Part shown: one piece after another, positions 25,864-35,048 of the stretch
How positions within the stretch are numbered: position 1 is the first letter of the stretch
How the letters are laid out: each line of letters starts with the position of its first letter
Origin: Burkholderia stabilis
GTDB taxonomy: Bacteria; Pseudomonadota; Gammaproteobacteria; Burkholderiales; Burkholderiaceae
Length of the DNA: 64,000 nt
NCBI RefSeq assembly: GCF_001742165.1
Contig: NZ_CP016442.1
Location: 1,674,001-1,738,000 of the forward strand
Direction: 5' to 3'
Notes under the pieces: model-generated
What the model was told of the DNA's origin: nothing
Seen by the model: only the letters and a program-made list of their open reading frames with translations
The model's database searches: none
Translations under genes and position numbers: made by a program

Positions 25864-27702
25864 TTACTGCCCCTGCTGCTGCAGTTGCTGCTGCTTGAGC
25901 TGCTGCGTGCGCGCCTGCAGTTTCAGCACGCGCTGCAGCGCGGTGCGGTTCGCGAGGATGCCGTCGTAGAAGTTGGCAAGATCGCCCTTCAGCGCGGTCC
26001 GGGACGCGTCGTTCAGGTAGATCATGTGGCCCGACGGGTAGTTCTTGATCGTCAGGTTCTGCGCCTTGATCGTCGGATCGAGCGGCATCTGCGCGAGCGT
26101 CAGCTCCGTCTGGTGGAACGGCGTGACCGCGTCGAAATAACCGTTCGCCGACAGCACCTTCAGGTCCGGGTTCACGCTCATCGTCGACGCCAGGTCGCCG
26201 GCCGTGTACAGCGTATTGCCGCCGCCCTTGTTCGCGCCGGTCGGGTCCGTGTGGCTGAAGTCCCAGTTGTTGAAGACCTGGTCGTTCAGGTCCACGAACG
26301 ACGACGTCGACGTGTACTTGAGGTCGGTGTTGATATAGCTGTTCCACAGCACCGTGTACGCGCCGCCGACGTTCGAGATCGACGGATCGTTGCTGCCCGA
26401 GTTCGGCAGGATGTACGGCGCGATGCCCTTGCCCGTGAAGTTCGCGCGACCGTCGTACTGGCCGATCTGCGTGCCCGGCACGAGCGTCAGGAAGAACGTG
26501 TACGGCGGGTTGTCGTTGGACGACGGCACGTTGCCGAGCGCGGCCGGGTTGCCGAAGGTCTGGATCAGCGACGTCGGGTCGGTGCCGATGTACGAACCCA
26601 TCTGCTGCGCGGTCTGCAGGTTCAGGTTCAGCCGCACGTTCACGAAGCCGCCATCCTGCGGGTTCGGCTTCTGCGCGAGCGGCGCGAGCGTGTTGTCCGC
26701 GTAGTTGCGGGCCTGGACCATGTACGCGTCGAGATCGGTCGGCGTCGGGTTGAGCGTCGTCTTCTTCCAGTAGAACGCATCGGCCGCGAGCGTCGGGAAC
26801 GTACCCGGCGCGGACAGCGCGTTCGCGTAGTCGAGAATCGACGACTGCAGCGTGATCCCGTTCAGGTCGATGCCGTCCTCGTGCAGCACCCACGACACGA
26901 CCGCGCTGCGCGCCGTGCCGTACGACTCGCCGTACAGGAACTTCGGCGAATTCCAGCGCGAGTACTTGGTCAGGTAGCGCTGGATGAAGCGGTCGATCGA
27001 GCGCGCATCCTGGTCGGTGCCCCAGAAGTCCTTGTTCTTCGCCGGGGCGACGGCCGTCGAGTAACCGGTGCCGACCGGGTTGATGAACACGAGGTCGGTG
27101 CGGTCGAGCAGGCTGTCCGGGTTGTCGAGCAGCTTGTACGGCGCGGGCGGCGTGAAGTTCGGGAACGACGACTGCAGGCGCTTCGGCCCGTACGAGCCGA
27201 GCAGCAGGTAGACCGACGACGAGCCGGGGCCGCCGTTGTAGAAGAACGTGACCGGGCGCGGCTTCGACGGGTCGGGATTGTCCTGCGTGTACGCGACGTA
27301 GAACATCTTCGCGTTCGGCGCCGACGTGGCCGGATCGATCGTCGTCAGGTGGCCGGTGGTGGCCGTGTACTTGATGGTCTTGCCGCCGATCGTGACCTGG
27401 CGGTGCACGACGGCTGCGCCTTCCGTCGAATCCGTGACCGCGTCGTTCGGCCCGGTGCCGTACACGTCGGTGTCGACGTACGGCTGGTCGGCCGCGGCGG
27501 CGGCCGTTGCGTTGGTGCTGGCCGACGAGCTGCCGTTGGACGTCGTCGCGGCCGCGGCGGCGGCCGAAGCGGACGGGCTCGGCCCGTCGTCGCCGCCGCA
27601 CCCCGTGACGAGCAGCGCGGCTGCCGCAGCCGCGGCGAGCGGCACGCTCAGTGTCGTTCCGAATAGCGCGAAACCGTCTTTCAAGGACTTCCGTGTCGTC
27701 AT
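25864..27702 (-). CDS. Exported serine carboxypeptidase, S10 family, probable lipoprotein
   Basis: The 612-residue product has a hydrophobic leader ending LLVTGCGGDD, a lipobox in which the Cys near residue 35 would be lipid-modified. A Ser/Ala/Thr-rich linker of about 40 residues follows. The catalytic domain shows FFYNGGPGSSSVYL (oxyanion region), the nucleophile motif GESYG, Asp in VLSANGYFDAVTP and His in YPSGHMIYLND: the complete S10 triad. S10 enzymes remove C-terminal residues from peptides; a membrane-anchored form would work in the periplasm or outside the cell. It ends with a Gln/Leu-rich tail. The natural substrate is unknown. Confidence 0.92.
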   Translation of the reverse strand: MTTRKSLKDGFALFGTTLSVPLAAAAAAALLVTGCGGDDGPSPSASAAAAAATTSNGSSSASTNATAAAAADQPYVDTDVYGTGPNDAVTDSTEGAAVVHRQVTIGGKTIKYTATTGHLTTIDPATSAPNAKMFYVAYTQDNPDPSKPRPVTFFYNGGPGSSSVYLLLGSYGPKRLQSSFPNFTPPAPYKLLDNPDSLLDRTDLVFINPVGTGYSTAVAPAKNKDFWGTDQDARSIDRFIQRYLTKYSRWNSPKFLYGESYGTARSAVVSWVLHEDGIDLNGITLQSSILDYANALSAPGTFPTLAADAFYWKKTTLNPTPTDLDAYMVQARNYADNTLAPLAQKPNPQDGGFVNVRLNLNLQTAQQMGSYIGTDPTSLIQTFGNPAALGNVPSSNDNPPYTFFLTLVPGTQIGQYDGRANFTGKGIAPYILPNSGSNDPSISNVGGAYTVLWNSYINTDLKYTSTSSFVDLNDQVFNNWDFSHTDPTGANKGGGNTLYTAGDLASTMSVNPDLKVLSANGYFDAVTPFHQTELTLAQMPLDPTIKAQNLTIKNYPSGHMIYLNDASRTALKGDLANFYDGILANRTALQRVLKLQARTQQLKQQQLQQQGQ

Positions 27703-28262
27703 TATTGCCTCTCGAACAGAACGATAAATACCGCCGGTCGCAAAGGATCGTTTGCGCCGGCGCTCCGCACCAGGAATGCATTCGTTATGCGACGCACTCC
27801 GAGTTTTTTACCGGATCGGCGAATACCGACCGGCATGATTTACCCCACCCATATTTTTGCGACTGCACAATGGAATCAATTCCATTGCAAACGACAATTC
27901 AATAATCCGCGGCAATACGGAGTCATTTCACCTTTCCGCAGATGCACAAAATCACCGGCAAAAGAATGCCCCGCAAAGCCCGCCGGATAAGGCGGCTTCG
28001 CTGCGAACGGACGAACAATCCCCCTCGGCGAGACACCGATTAATCGCAAAGCGGCGACCAATCGCGTTCGAGCCGATTTAATAAAATCGAAAGGATCGAT
28101 TAACCAAACGGAAAGGAATGTTCTCGTATCAGGAATTTATTAAATTAAGTGAAAATACCGGCGCATAATAGGTTCCGGATTTATGGCCGTAAAGTAATAA
28201 TTTGTTACGGCGCTCGCCATTCGGATAAAAGGCGGCACGGGACCGATTCCACTCCCGAAAAG
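27703..28262. other. AT-rich non-coding region upstream of the S10 peptidase gene
   Basis: The interval is markedly lower in GC than its flanks and has no open frame with recognisable protein. It should contain the promoter of the leftward peptidase gene. I see no RNA gene, riboswitch or repeat. Confidence 0.5.
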
Positions 28263-28288
28263 AAAAAAGCCGGACGGCTGTCCGGCTT
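28263..28288 (-). terminator. Rho-independent terminator of the 3HB-oligomer hydrolase gene
   Basis: AAGCCGGAC (28267-28275), loop GGCT and GTCCGGCTT (28280-28288) are preceded by an A run at 28263-28268, giving a U-tract for leftward transcription, 26 bp after the hydrolase stop. Confidence 0.88.
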
Positions 28289-28313
28289 CGTGATGGCGGC
28301 GCGGCGGGCGCCG

Positions 28314-30404
28314 TCAGAGCGGCACGTCGATCGCGCCGGCGCCGGCCGTGATTGCGTTCGCGCCCGGCGCGGCCGAGATCGGCGGCAGGTTCGCGCTCGT
28401 CAACGCGGGCGCGGCGCCCGGCGTGCCGCCGCGCGGCACCGTGCGGATCACCTGCGACGGCGGCAGCGGCGCGCCGTTCTTCAGGTGCCGCCACATCAGG
28501 TTCAGCGCCTGCAGGTTGTAGTAGTGCACCGGCACGAAGCGCGTGTCGAAGCCCGCGACCGGCAGGAACGCGTCGAAGTGCTGGCCGTTCGTCACCTCGT
28601 AGAACACGAGCTGGCTGCGGCTGCCCTCGCTGATGCCGTTCTGCGCGACATAGGCGCGCGACGCGTGGTTCACCGGCACGAGCGCGTCGTTGCGGCCCTG
28701 CACGATGATCGCCGGCTTGCCCTGCAGGTTCGCGTTCACGCGCACCGCGTCGACGTTCGCGGGCATCCCGAGCATCCCGTTGGTCCACAGCTGGCGCAGG
28801 CACAGCGCGCCCGCGAAGCTCGCATCGGGCGTCGCGAGCCGGTGGTCGACGCCCGCGCCCGTGTTGAACACGAGGTCGATGCCGGCCGTCGGCGGCACGC
28901 CGTTGCCGAGCCCGAACACGGCCGGCATCGGTGACGCGGCGGGCGGGGCGACCGTCCCGGTCGCCGCGCTCGTCGTCGCGAAGCTGAAATTGCACAGGTT
29001 GTCGGTGACGCGCGAGCGCGTGTACGCGTTCGCGTAGGTGACGGCGATCGCCGGAATCGCCTGCGAATCCCACATCGGCGCCTGCAGCAGGTCGGAATCG
29101 GCGAGGTAGCCGGCCGCGTGGAGCTGCGCGAGCGCGTCGGCGGCCTGGCTCTGCGTGTCGCCGCCCGACACGAGCCCGGCCGCGGCGAGCGTCGCGCAGC
29201 GCTGGGTGCGGATCGACTGCGTGGTGGCGGCCGGCAGCGCGCTCAGGTACGGCGCGCCGGCGAGCGACGCGGACGCGGCCGCGCACGGCTCCAGCAGGTT
29301 CGCGAGCGTCGCGTAGTCGGCGAGCGGCCGGCCGAACGACGGCACGGGCTGGCCGCCCGTGCGCACGATCGCGTTCGGCGCCATCCGCACGTTGATCTGC
29401 GGTTCGCCGACCACGACCGCGGTGATCCAGCCGCGCGTGTCCTGCTCGGCGGCCGCGAGCGACGCGCCGCCGCCGTTGCTGACGGACGCCGCGATCGTCG
29501 TGATGTCGCCCGCGCGGTAGCGCACGCCGTGATGCGAGCCGTCGATCAGCGGTCCGAACTGCTCGTTGAGCGCCCAGTAGGCGAACTCGACCGACTGCAG
29601 CGTCACGCGCCCCCAGTCCTGCTCGGGATTCTGCTGCGAATGCGCGTGCTTGAACGCATAGCGGTTCGGGAAGCGGTTGTTGAACGCGGCGAGATCGCCG
29701 CTCGTCACGTTCGCGGTGAACAGGCTCGCGGTGCCGGCGAGTACCGCGTTGGCGAGCGTGCCGTCGATCAGCGTGACCGTGTCGGAGCCGAGCTCGTGCG
29801 CGCCGTTGCCGCCGCCCTTGTCGTTGTAGGCCACCGCGCAGCCGCGCTTGAGCGCCCACTCGCCGGCCGCGGAGATCGCACCATACACGCCGCGCGAGCC
29901 CGACGACGTCGCAGTGACGATGCACGGTTGCGCGGGATCGAAGCTCGCAGGCACCTGCACGAGCAGCGTCACGTTCTTCGTGCCGCTGCCGTCGTCGGAA
30001 TACGCGAGATATTCGGTACCGGGGATCTTGCCTTCGCCGAGCGTATCGTTGCCGTCGAGGTCGACGTTCGGCCCCCAGAAGCGGCCGTAGCCGCCGTTCG
30101 CGCTCATGTCGACGAGCGCGCGATAGTTCGACCAGATCGCGAGGCGGCGCAGCTCGGCGCTCGTCGGCCGGGACGCGTTCGCGAAGCCGGGCGCGCTCGC
30201 CGTGCCGAGGCCCGTCTTGCCGAGGCCGGCGGTCAGCAGATCGTCGCTCGCGCCGTCGTAGGCGGTCGTGCGCACGCTGCCCGACACGAAGGCCGGCAAC
30301 CGGTTGCGCTCGCCCGAATCGTCGCCGTTGCAGGCGCCCAGCATCGCGACAGCGGCCAGCGCCGCACCGAAAACCATCCGCCTGCCCCACCCGAGCCTCG
30401 CCAT
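28314..30404 (-). CDS. D-(-)-3-hydroxybutyrate oligomer hydrolase
   Basis: The 696-residue protein starts at MARLGWGRRM (ATG 30404, after a GAGAGGG ribosome-binding sequence) and has a lipoprotein-like leader ending AMLGACNGDD. The body matches the 3HB-oligomer hydrolase family: RFWGPNVDLDGNDTLGEGKIPGTEY, AYNDKGGGNGAHEL, and VSNGGGASLAAAEQD, the last a candidate nucleophile region. The enzyme cleaves short 3-hydroxybutyrate oligomers to monomer, a late step in use of poly-3-hydroxybutyrate (EC 3.1.1.22). The exported leader implies it acts on extracellular or periplasmic oligomers. No PHB depolymerase gene adjoins it. Confidence 0.9.
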   Translation of the reverse strand: MARLGWGRRMVFGAALAAVAMLGACNGDDSGERNRLPAFVSGSVRTTAYDGASDDLLTAGLGKTGLGTASAPGFANASRPTSAELRRLAIWSNYRALVDMSANGGYGRFWGPNVDLDGNDTLGEGKIPGTEYLAYSDDGSGTKNVTLLVQVPASFDPAQPCIVTATSSGSRGVYGAISAAGEWALKRGCAVAYNDKGGGNGAHELGSDTVTLIDGTLANAVLAGTASLFTANVTSGDLAAFNNRFPNRYAFKHAHSQQNPEQDWGRVTLQSVEFAYWALNEQFGPLIDGSHHGVRYRAGDITTIAASVSNGGGASLAAAEQDTRGWITAVVVGEPQINVRMAPNAIVRTGGQPVPSFGRPLADYATLANLLEPCAAASASLAGAPYLSALPAATTQSIRTQRCATLAAAGLVSGGDTQSQAADALAQLHAAGYLADSDLLQAPMWDSQAIPAIAVTYANAYTRSRVTDNLCNFSFATTSAATGTVAPPAASPMPAVFGLGNGVPPTAGIDLVFNTGAGVDHRLATPDASFAGALCLRQLWTNGMLGMPANVDAVRVNANLQGKPAIIVQGRNDALVPVNHASRAYVAQNGISEGSRSQLVFYEVTNGQHFDAFLPVAGFDTRFVPVHYYNLQALNLMWRHLKNGAPLPPSQVIRTVPRGGTPGAAPALTSANLPPISAAPGANAITAGAGAIDVPL

Positions 30405-30542
30405 CGCCGCCCTCTCGATATCGTTATCGGTCCGCCGCCGCGTCGCGCGCGGTTCGCGGCCTCTGAAGCGCAAACGGGCCCCGGCACGCCGGGGCCCGCC
30501 TGAAAGCAGGCATACGCGGCGCTCGCGCGCCGCTGCCCGGCG

Positions 30543-30908
30543 TTACTGCTGCTGGACCGTCAGCTTGTTCGCGACCGACGTCACGCCCTTCACGCCCTTG
30601 GCCGCGGCTTCGGCCTTGTCGATCTGTGCCTGTTCGGGCATCGTGCCCTCCAGCGTGATCGCGCCGCCCTTCGAACGGACGACCAGGTTCGACACGTTCA
30701 CGCCGGATTCCTTCGAAATCGCCTTGCGCACGGCGTAGCCGAGCTTGCGGTTCGCCTTCTTCGCGGTTTTCGCAGCGGCCTTCGGCGCGCTGGTCGCGGC
30801 TGCCGGCGCTTCGGTTGCCGCCGCATCGCTCGACTGCGCATACACGCTGCCCGACAGACAGGCCGCCACGGCCGCAACGCCCAACGCTCTCAACACGATC
30901 GACTTCAT
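30543..30908 (-). CDS. Periplasmic BON-domain protein
   Basis: The 121-residue product from ATG 30908 (AAGGAGAT ribosome-binding sequence) has a signal peptide ending SVYA-QS, an Ala/Lys-rich linker and one BON domain (RKAISKESGVNVSNLVVRSKGGAITLEGTMPEQAQIDKAEAAAKGVKGVTSVANKLTV). BON domains bind phospholipid membranes and occur in OsmY-like envelope-stress proteins. The longer frame to 31229 has no signal and is rejected. Its neighbour upstream is divergent, and the hydrolase gene lies 138 bp downstream, so it is probably its own transcript. Confidence 0.92.
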   Translation of the reverse strand: MKSIVLRALGVAAVAACLSGSVYAQSSDAAATEAPAAATSAPKAAAKTAKKANRKLGYAVRKAISKESGVNVSNLVVRSKGGAITLEGTMPEQAQIDKAEAAAKGVKGVTSVANKLTVQQQ

Positions 30909-31339
30909 GCTATCTCCTTGTAACTCCGGAACGGCCGTGCACAGTACGGCCGGATACCCCCAAAGACAGCCGGCCCGCGCGCGAACGGGCGGGACAGCCG
31001 GTGATTTCCACGGCGATGCGAGAGAGGCGAGACGGGCCGGCAGCCGGCGCGCGCAACAAGCGGGCCGGCCGGGCCGGACAGCCGCCGGCCGGACGCGCCC
31101 GGTCTCATTGCGTGCCGGGTCGCGCGCGAATCGGGCGCGGCTGCGTCGCACAATGTAATCCAGCGCCCGCGGAAGCGCAAAGCTTTTGACGCGGCGCCGC
31201 CCGCCGCTGTCGCCGGGCAGCCGCGCCACGGCGCCCGACTCGCGCAGGCGCGGCGAAACCGGGTACCATCGCCGCGAGAATCCGCATCGTCCGCGACGAC
31301 CGTCACCGATGCGTCACGCCAGCGTCATCCGCCGATCCC
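30909..31339. other. Non-coding region between BON and TAXI genes
   Basis: This GC-rich divergent interval should hold the promoters of both flanking genes. It has many short GC palindromes (for example near 31060-31100) but no hairpin with a T run, no RNA gene and no convincing small protein. Confidence 0.45.
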
Positions 31340-32869
31340 ATGAAGCCTGCCCGCCCTCGCCCGCCTCGCCGCATCCTCGCCCGCTTCGTCGCGGTGTCGT
31401 GGCGCGACCTCGCGCTGTCGATCGGCCCCACCGTGCTGCTCGCGGGAGCGGCCGTCTGGCTCGCGGTCAGGCTGATCCAGCCGGCGCCGCCGTCCACCCT
31501 CGTGATCTCGTCCGGGCCGCCCGGCAGCACGTACTGGAACGCCGCGCAGAAATACAAGGCCATCCTCGCGAAAAACGGCGTCACGCTCGACGTCGAATCG
31601 TCCGAAGGATCCGCGCAGAACCTCGCGCGGCTGTCGAACCCGGACGCGCCGGTCGACGTCGGCTTCGTGCAGAGCGGCATCGGCCCGAAGGAGCGCAGCG
31701 AACAACTCGTATCGCTCGGCAGCATCGGCTACGTGCCGCTCGCGATCATGTATCGCGGCCCGGTCGTCGCGCGCCTGTCCGACTTCAAGGGCAAGCGGCT
31801 CGCGCTCGGCGCGGAAGGCAGCGGCGCGCGCGAGCTGAGCCTCGCACTGCTGAAGATGAACGGCATCGTGCCCGGCGGTTCGACCCAACTGCTGCCGACC
31901 GCCGGCGAGGACGCTGCCACCGCGCTGCTCGACGGCAAGATCGACGCGGCGTTTCTGTCCGGCGACTCGACGCAGATCCCGGTGATGGCGAAACTGTTCC
32001 GCGCGCCCGGCGTGCACGTGTATTCGTTCACGCAGGCCGAAGCGTACGCGCGGCGCTTTCCGTACCTGACCGCGATCACGCTGCCGATGGGCGTCTACGA
32101 TCTCGGCCAGAACCTGCCGCCCACCGACATCCATACGGTCGCGCCGACGATCGAGCTGGTCGCGCGCGATTCGCTGCACCCCGCGCTGTCCGACCTGCTG
32201 ATCGAAGCCGCGCGCGAAGTGCACGGCCACGCGACGATCCTGCAGCATGCGGGCGAATTCCCGTCGCCCGTCACGCGCGGCTTCCCGCTGTCCGACGACG
32301 CGGCGCGCTACTACAAATCGGGCAAGACCTTCCTGTACCGGCGGCTGCCGTTCTGGGTCGCGAGCCTGGTCGACCGGCTGCTCGTCGTGATCGTGCCGCT
32401 GATCGTCGTGCTGATCCCCGGGCTGCGGCTCGTGCCGTCGCTGTACGGCTGGCGCGTACGCTCGCGCATCTATCGCTGGTACGGCGCGCTGATCGCGCTC
32501 GAGCGCAGCGCGCTCGGCGAGCACACGGCCGAGGAGCGCGTCCAGCTGCTCGACGAGCTCGACGACATCGAGGAAGCCGTGAACCGGATGAAGATGCCGC
32601 TCGCCTACGCCGGGCAGTTCTACGTGCTGCGCGAGCACATCGGCTTCGTGCGCGAACGGCTCACCTCGCACGACCACGACGCGCCGGCGGGCCCGTCCGG
32701 CGCCAACGGCCCGCCGCAGGCGCATGCCGATGCCGCGCCGCCGGCCGGCGATCCCCCCGGGCGACTCCCGGTTCCGCGTAAGCGGACGATCCGCGATCAT
32801 TGCTGCAAGCACGTACCGCCGCGTACCATGGAGGCCGCCGTACGCCCCACCCTCTGGAGATCGTCATGA
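31340..32869 (+). CDS. Membrane-anchored TAXI-family (TRAP-associated) solute-binding protein
   Basis: The 509-residue protein has an N-terminal membrane helix (LALSIGPTVLLAGAAVWLAVRLI, about residues 23-45) and no cleavage site, then the TAXI pattern LVISSGPPGSTYWNAAQKYKAIL and QNLARLSNPDAPVDVGFVQSGIG. A second membrane helix (LVDRLLVVIVPLIVVLIPGL, about 347-367) precedes a cytoplasmic domain with Glu/Leu-rich helices. TAXI proteins normally deliver acids such as glutamate to TRAP permeases, but no permease genes are near. The last 60 residues are Pro/Arg-rich and overlap the promoter zone of the next gene; the stop overlaps its ATG (ATGA). Confidence 0.85.
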   Translation: MKPARPRPPRRILARFVAVSWRDLALSIGPTVLLAGAAVWLAVRLIQPAPPSTLVISSGPPGSTYWNAAQKYKAILAKNGVTLDVESSEGSAQNLARLSNPDAPVDVGFVQSGIGPKERSEQLVSLGSIGYVPLAIMYRGPVVARLSDFKGKRLALGAEGSGARELSLALLKMNGIVPGGSTQLLPTAGEDAATALLDGKIDAAFLSGDSTQIPVMAKLFRAPGVHVYSFTQAEAYARRFPYLTAITLPMGVYDLGQNLPPTDIHTVAPTIELVARDSLHPALSDLLIEAAREVHGHATILQHAGEFPSPVTRGFPLSDDAARYYKSGKTFLYRRLPFWVASLVDRLLVVIVPLIVVLIPGLRLVPSLYGWRVRSRIYRWYGALIALERSALGEHTAEERVQLLDELDDIEEAVNRMKMPLAYAGQFYVLREHIGFVRERLTSHDHDAPAGPSGANGPPQAHADAAPPAGDPPGRLPVPRKRTIRDHCCKHVPPRTMEAAVRPTLWRSS

Positions 32870-33504
32870 CAACCGGCCTCGACACCGCCCAGCCCGCCTG
32901 GTTCTTCGACTTCGTGTCGCCGTTCTCCTATCTGCTGCTCGAACAGCATGACAAGTGGCCGGACGTGCCGTTCGAACCCGTCGCCGTGTCGCTCATCGAC
33001 CTGCAGCGCCACTGGGGGCAACGCCCGGGCGCCGACGTGCCGGCCAAGCGCATATTCACGTACCGTCACGCGCTGTTCCGCGCGGAGCAGCTCGGCATCC
33101 GCTTCAAGATGCCGCCCGCGCATCCGTTCGATTCCGACAAGGTGCTGCGCCTCGCGATCGCGCTGCGCGCCGACATCGCGACCGTGCTGGACATGTTCCG
33201 CTTCATCTGGCGCGACGGCAACGATCCGTCGACGCCGGACGGTTTCGCGGCGCTGTGCGAACGCGTCGGCGTCGGCCACGGCGACGAACTGATCGAATTC
33301 GAGGAGACGAGCGCGCAGCTCGCCCGCAACAACGCCGATGCGATCGCGCTCGGCGTGTTCGGCGTGCCGACGTTCTGGATGAACCAGCAGCTGTTCTGGG
33401 GCGAGGATGCGCTGCCGATGGTGCTGTACTGCGCGCGCACGCCGAACTGGCTCGAATCGCGCGAGGTCACGCGGATCAGCGCGCTGCCCAAGGGTCGTGC
33501 GTGA
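32866..33504 (+). CDS. 2-Hydroxychromene-2-carboxylate isomerase-like (NahD, kappa-GST family)
   Basis: The 212-residue product has the DsbA/kappa-GST fold with WFFDFVSPFSYLLLEQ at the N-terminus, where the Ser of the SPFSY motif replaces the redox Cys and activates glutathione in NahD-type isomerases. The cis-proline loop is FGVPTFWMNQQLFWGEDALPMV near residue 166. Known members isomerise 2-hydroxychromene-2-carboxylate in naphthalene breakdown; here no aromatic dioxygenase cluster is adjacent, so the physiological substrate is unclear. It overlaps the TAXI gene by 4 bp, which suggests translational coupling. Confidence 0.88.
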   Translation: MTTGLDTAQPAWFFDFVSPFSYLLLEQHDKWPDVPFEPVAVSLIDLQRHWGQRPGADVPAKRIFTYRHALFRAEQLGIRFKMPPAHPFDSDKVLRLAIALRADIATVLDMFRFIWRDGNDPSTPDGFAALCERVGVGHGDELIEFEETSAQLARNNADAIALGVFGVPTFWMNQQLFWGEDALPMVLYCARTPNWLESREVTRISALPKGRA

Positions 33505-33573
33505 TGGCCGGTATCACGCACGTCAACGCCAGGCTGCGGTAAGGTTACGCTTCCCCCGAATCACCCCGCACCG

Positions 33574-34521
33574 ATGGAAGACGACGACCGTACCGCCTCG
33601 CTCGACATCTGGCTCGTGCGCGTATTGCGCACGCTGCTGCTCGAGCGCAGCGTCACGCAGGCCGCGCTGCGGCTCAACCAGACCCAGCCCGCGATCAGCA
33701 CCGCGCTGCGCAAGCTGCGCGAGACGCTGAACGACCCGATTCTCGTGCGCGGCAAATCCGGGATGGTGCCGACCGAATACGGCGCATCGCTGCTCGAAGC
33801 CGCGCAGCGCGCGCTGCGCGAGGTCGACTTCATCGCGACGCCGCACGGCGACTTCGACCCGTCGTCCGCACGGCGCACGTTCCGCGTCGCCGCGCCCGAC
33901 TACCTGAACGATTTCTTCATGCCGACGCTGATCGAGCGCTTTCGCGACGCGGCGCCGCATGCGCACCTGGAAATCGATTCGCTGAATCCCGCGCTCGACC
34001 ACGCGGGCGCGCTCGAATCGGGCGCGCTCGATCTCGTGATCGGCAACTGGCCGAAGCCCGACCCGCAGTTCGCGCGCCAGGACCTGTTCTCCGACACGAT
34101 CGTGTGCCTGATGCGCGACGCGCATCCGCTCTCGCGCGCGCCGCTCACGCGCGAAGCGTATGCGTCGGCCGCGCACGTCGCGCCGACGCCGTACACCGGC
34201 GACAAGCGCAACGCGATCGAGATCGGCCTCGCACGCGCGCGCCTCACACGGCGCATCGTGACGACGCTGCCGTACTTCGGGATCGTGCCGCAGGTGCTGC
34301 TGCAGTCGGACCTGATCTTCACGACGACGCGCCGCTTCGCGACGCACTATGCGCAGTTGCTGCCGCTCGTCGTCGTCACGCCGCCCGTGCCGTTCCCGCG
34401 CATCAAGAGCTACCTGCTCACGCATCCGCAGCCCGACCGCCCCACCGACATCGCGTGGCTGTGCGCGCTGATGCAGAGCGTGTCCGACGAGCTGACGGTC
34501 GCGCGCACCCGCAAGCGCTGA
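33574..34521 (+). CDS. LysR-family transcriptional regulator
   Basis: The 315-residue protein has the LysR winged helix (IWLVRVLRTLLLERSVTQAALRLNQTQPAISTALRKLRETLNDPILVRG) in the first 65 residues and a periplasmic-binding-protein-like effector domain after it. The length is normal. It lies 69 bp after the isomerase gene in the same direction and converges on the NTF2-like gene. The NodD/NahR-like N-terminus fits aromatic-compound regulators, but the target is not evident. Confidence 0.9.
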   Translation: MEDDDRTASLDIWLVRVLRTLLLERSVTQAALRLNQTQPAISTALRKLRETLNDPILVRGKSGMVPTEYGASLLEAAQRALREVDFIATPHGDFDPSSARRTFRVAAPDYLNDFFMPTLIERFRDAAPHAHLEIDSLNPALDHAGALESGALDLVIGNWPKPDPQFARQDLFSDTIVCLMRDAHPLSRAPLTREAYASAAHVAPTPYTGDKRNAIEIGLARARLTRRIVTTLPYFGIVPQVLLQSDLIFTTTRRFATHYAQLLPLVVVTPPVPFPRIKSYLLTHPQPDRPTDIAWLCALMQSVSDELTVARTRKR

Positions 34522-34549
34522 CAGACGTGCCGATACGCGGCGCGGCCGC

Positions 34550-34951
34550 TCAGGCCGTGCAGAACGTTTCCTGCAGATGGGCCCAGCGCACGACGCCCGC
34601 CGCGTCGCGCTCGAACACGGCGGTCGCGCGGCGCGCGGGCAGCTCGCCCGACGCCGCGTGCTGCGCTTCGAGATAGGTGATCACCGCGTGCGATGCGTCG
34701 GCCGCGAGCACGCGGGTTTCCGACAGCGTGATGCGCAGCCCCGGCTTCGCGCCGGCGAGCTTCGCGAACAGCGCGCGCGTGCCGTCGCGGTCGACCACGC
34801 GGCCGTCGGTCAGGATCATCGTGAAACCGGCGGAGAACGGCGCAAGCAGCGCGTCGAGCGCCGCGGGTGCGGTGTCGACGCCGGACAGCCAGCGCTCGAT
34901 GGCGACGAGGCTCGTATCGAGCGCGTCGAGATAAACCGGATGATCGGACAT
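34550..34951 (-). CDS. NTF2-like (SnoaL/DUF4440-type) protein
   Basis: The 133-residue protein starting at ATG 34951 has the cone-shaped NTF2 fold pattern: an N-terminal helix (ALDTSLVAIERWLSGVD), APFSAGFTMILTDGRVVDRDGTRALFAKL and a final sheet RRATAVFERDAAGVVRWAHLQETF. Members are small isomerases or ligand-binding proteins with diverse roles. No catalytic residue set allows a specific name. It stands alone between the convergent LysR gene and the xdh genes; an ATG farther upstream (35104) is rejected as it adds a non-homologous stretch. Confidence 0.8.
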   Translation of the reverse strand: MSDHPVYLDALDTSLVAIERWLSGVDTAPAALDALLAPFSAGFTMILTDGRVVDRDGTRALFAKLAGAKPGLRITLSETRVLAADASHAVITYLEAQHAASGELPARRATAVFERDAAGVVRWAHLQETFCTA

Positions 34952-35048
34952 GGTGCATGCACGGTAAGGCGCGGCCCGATGCCGCGCGCTGCCGTGCAGT
35001 GTATGCAAAAACGCGCGGCCGTGCGCCGGCCGCACGGCCCGCGTGACG

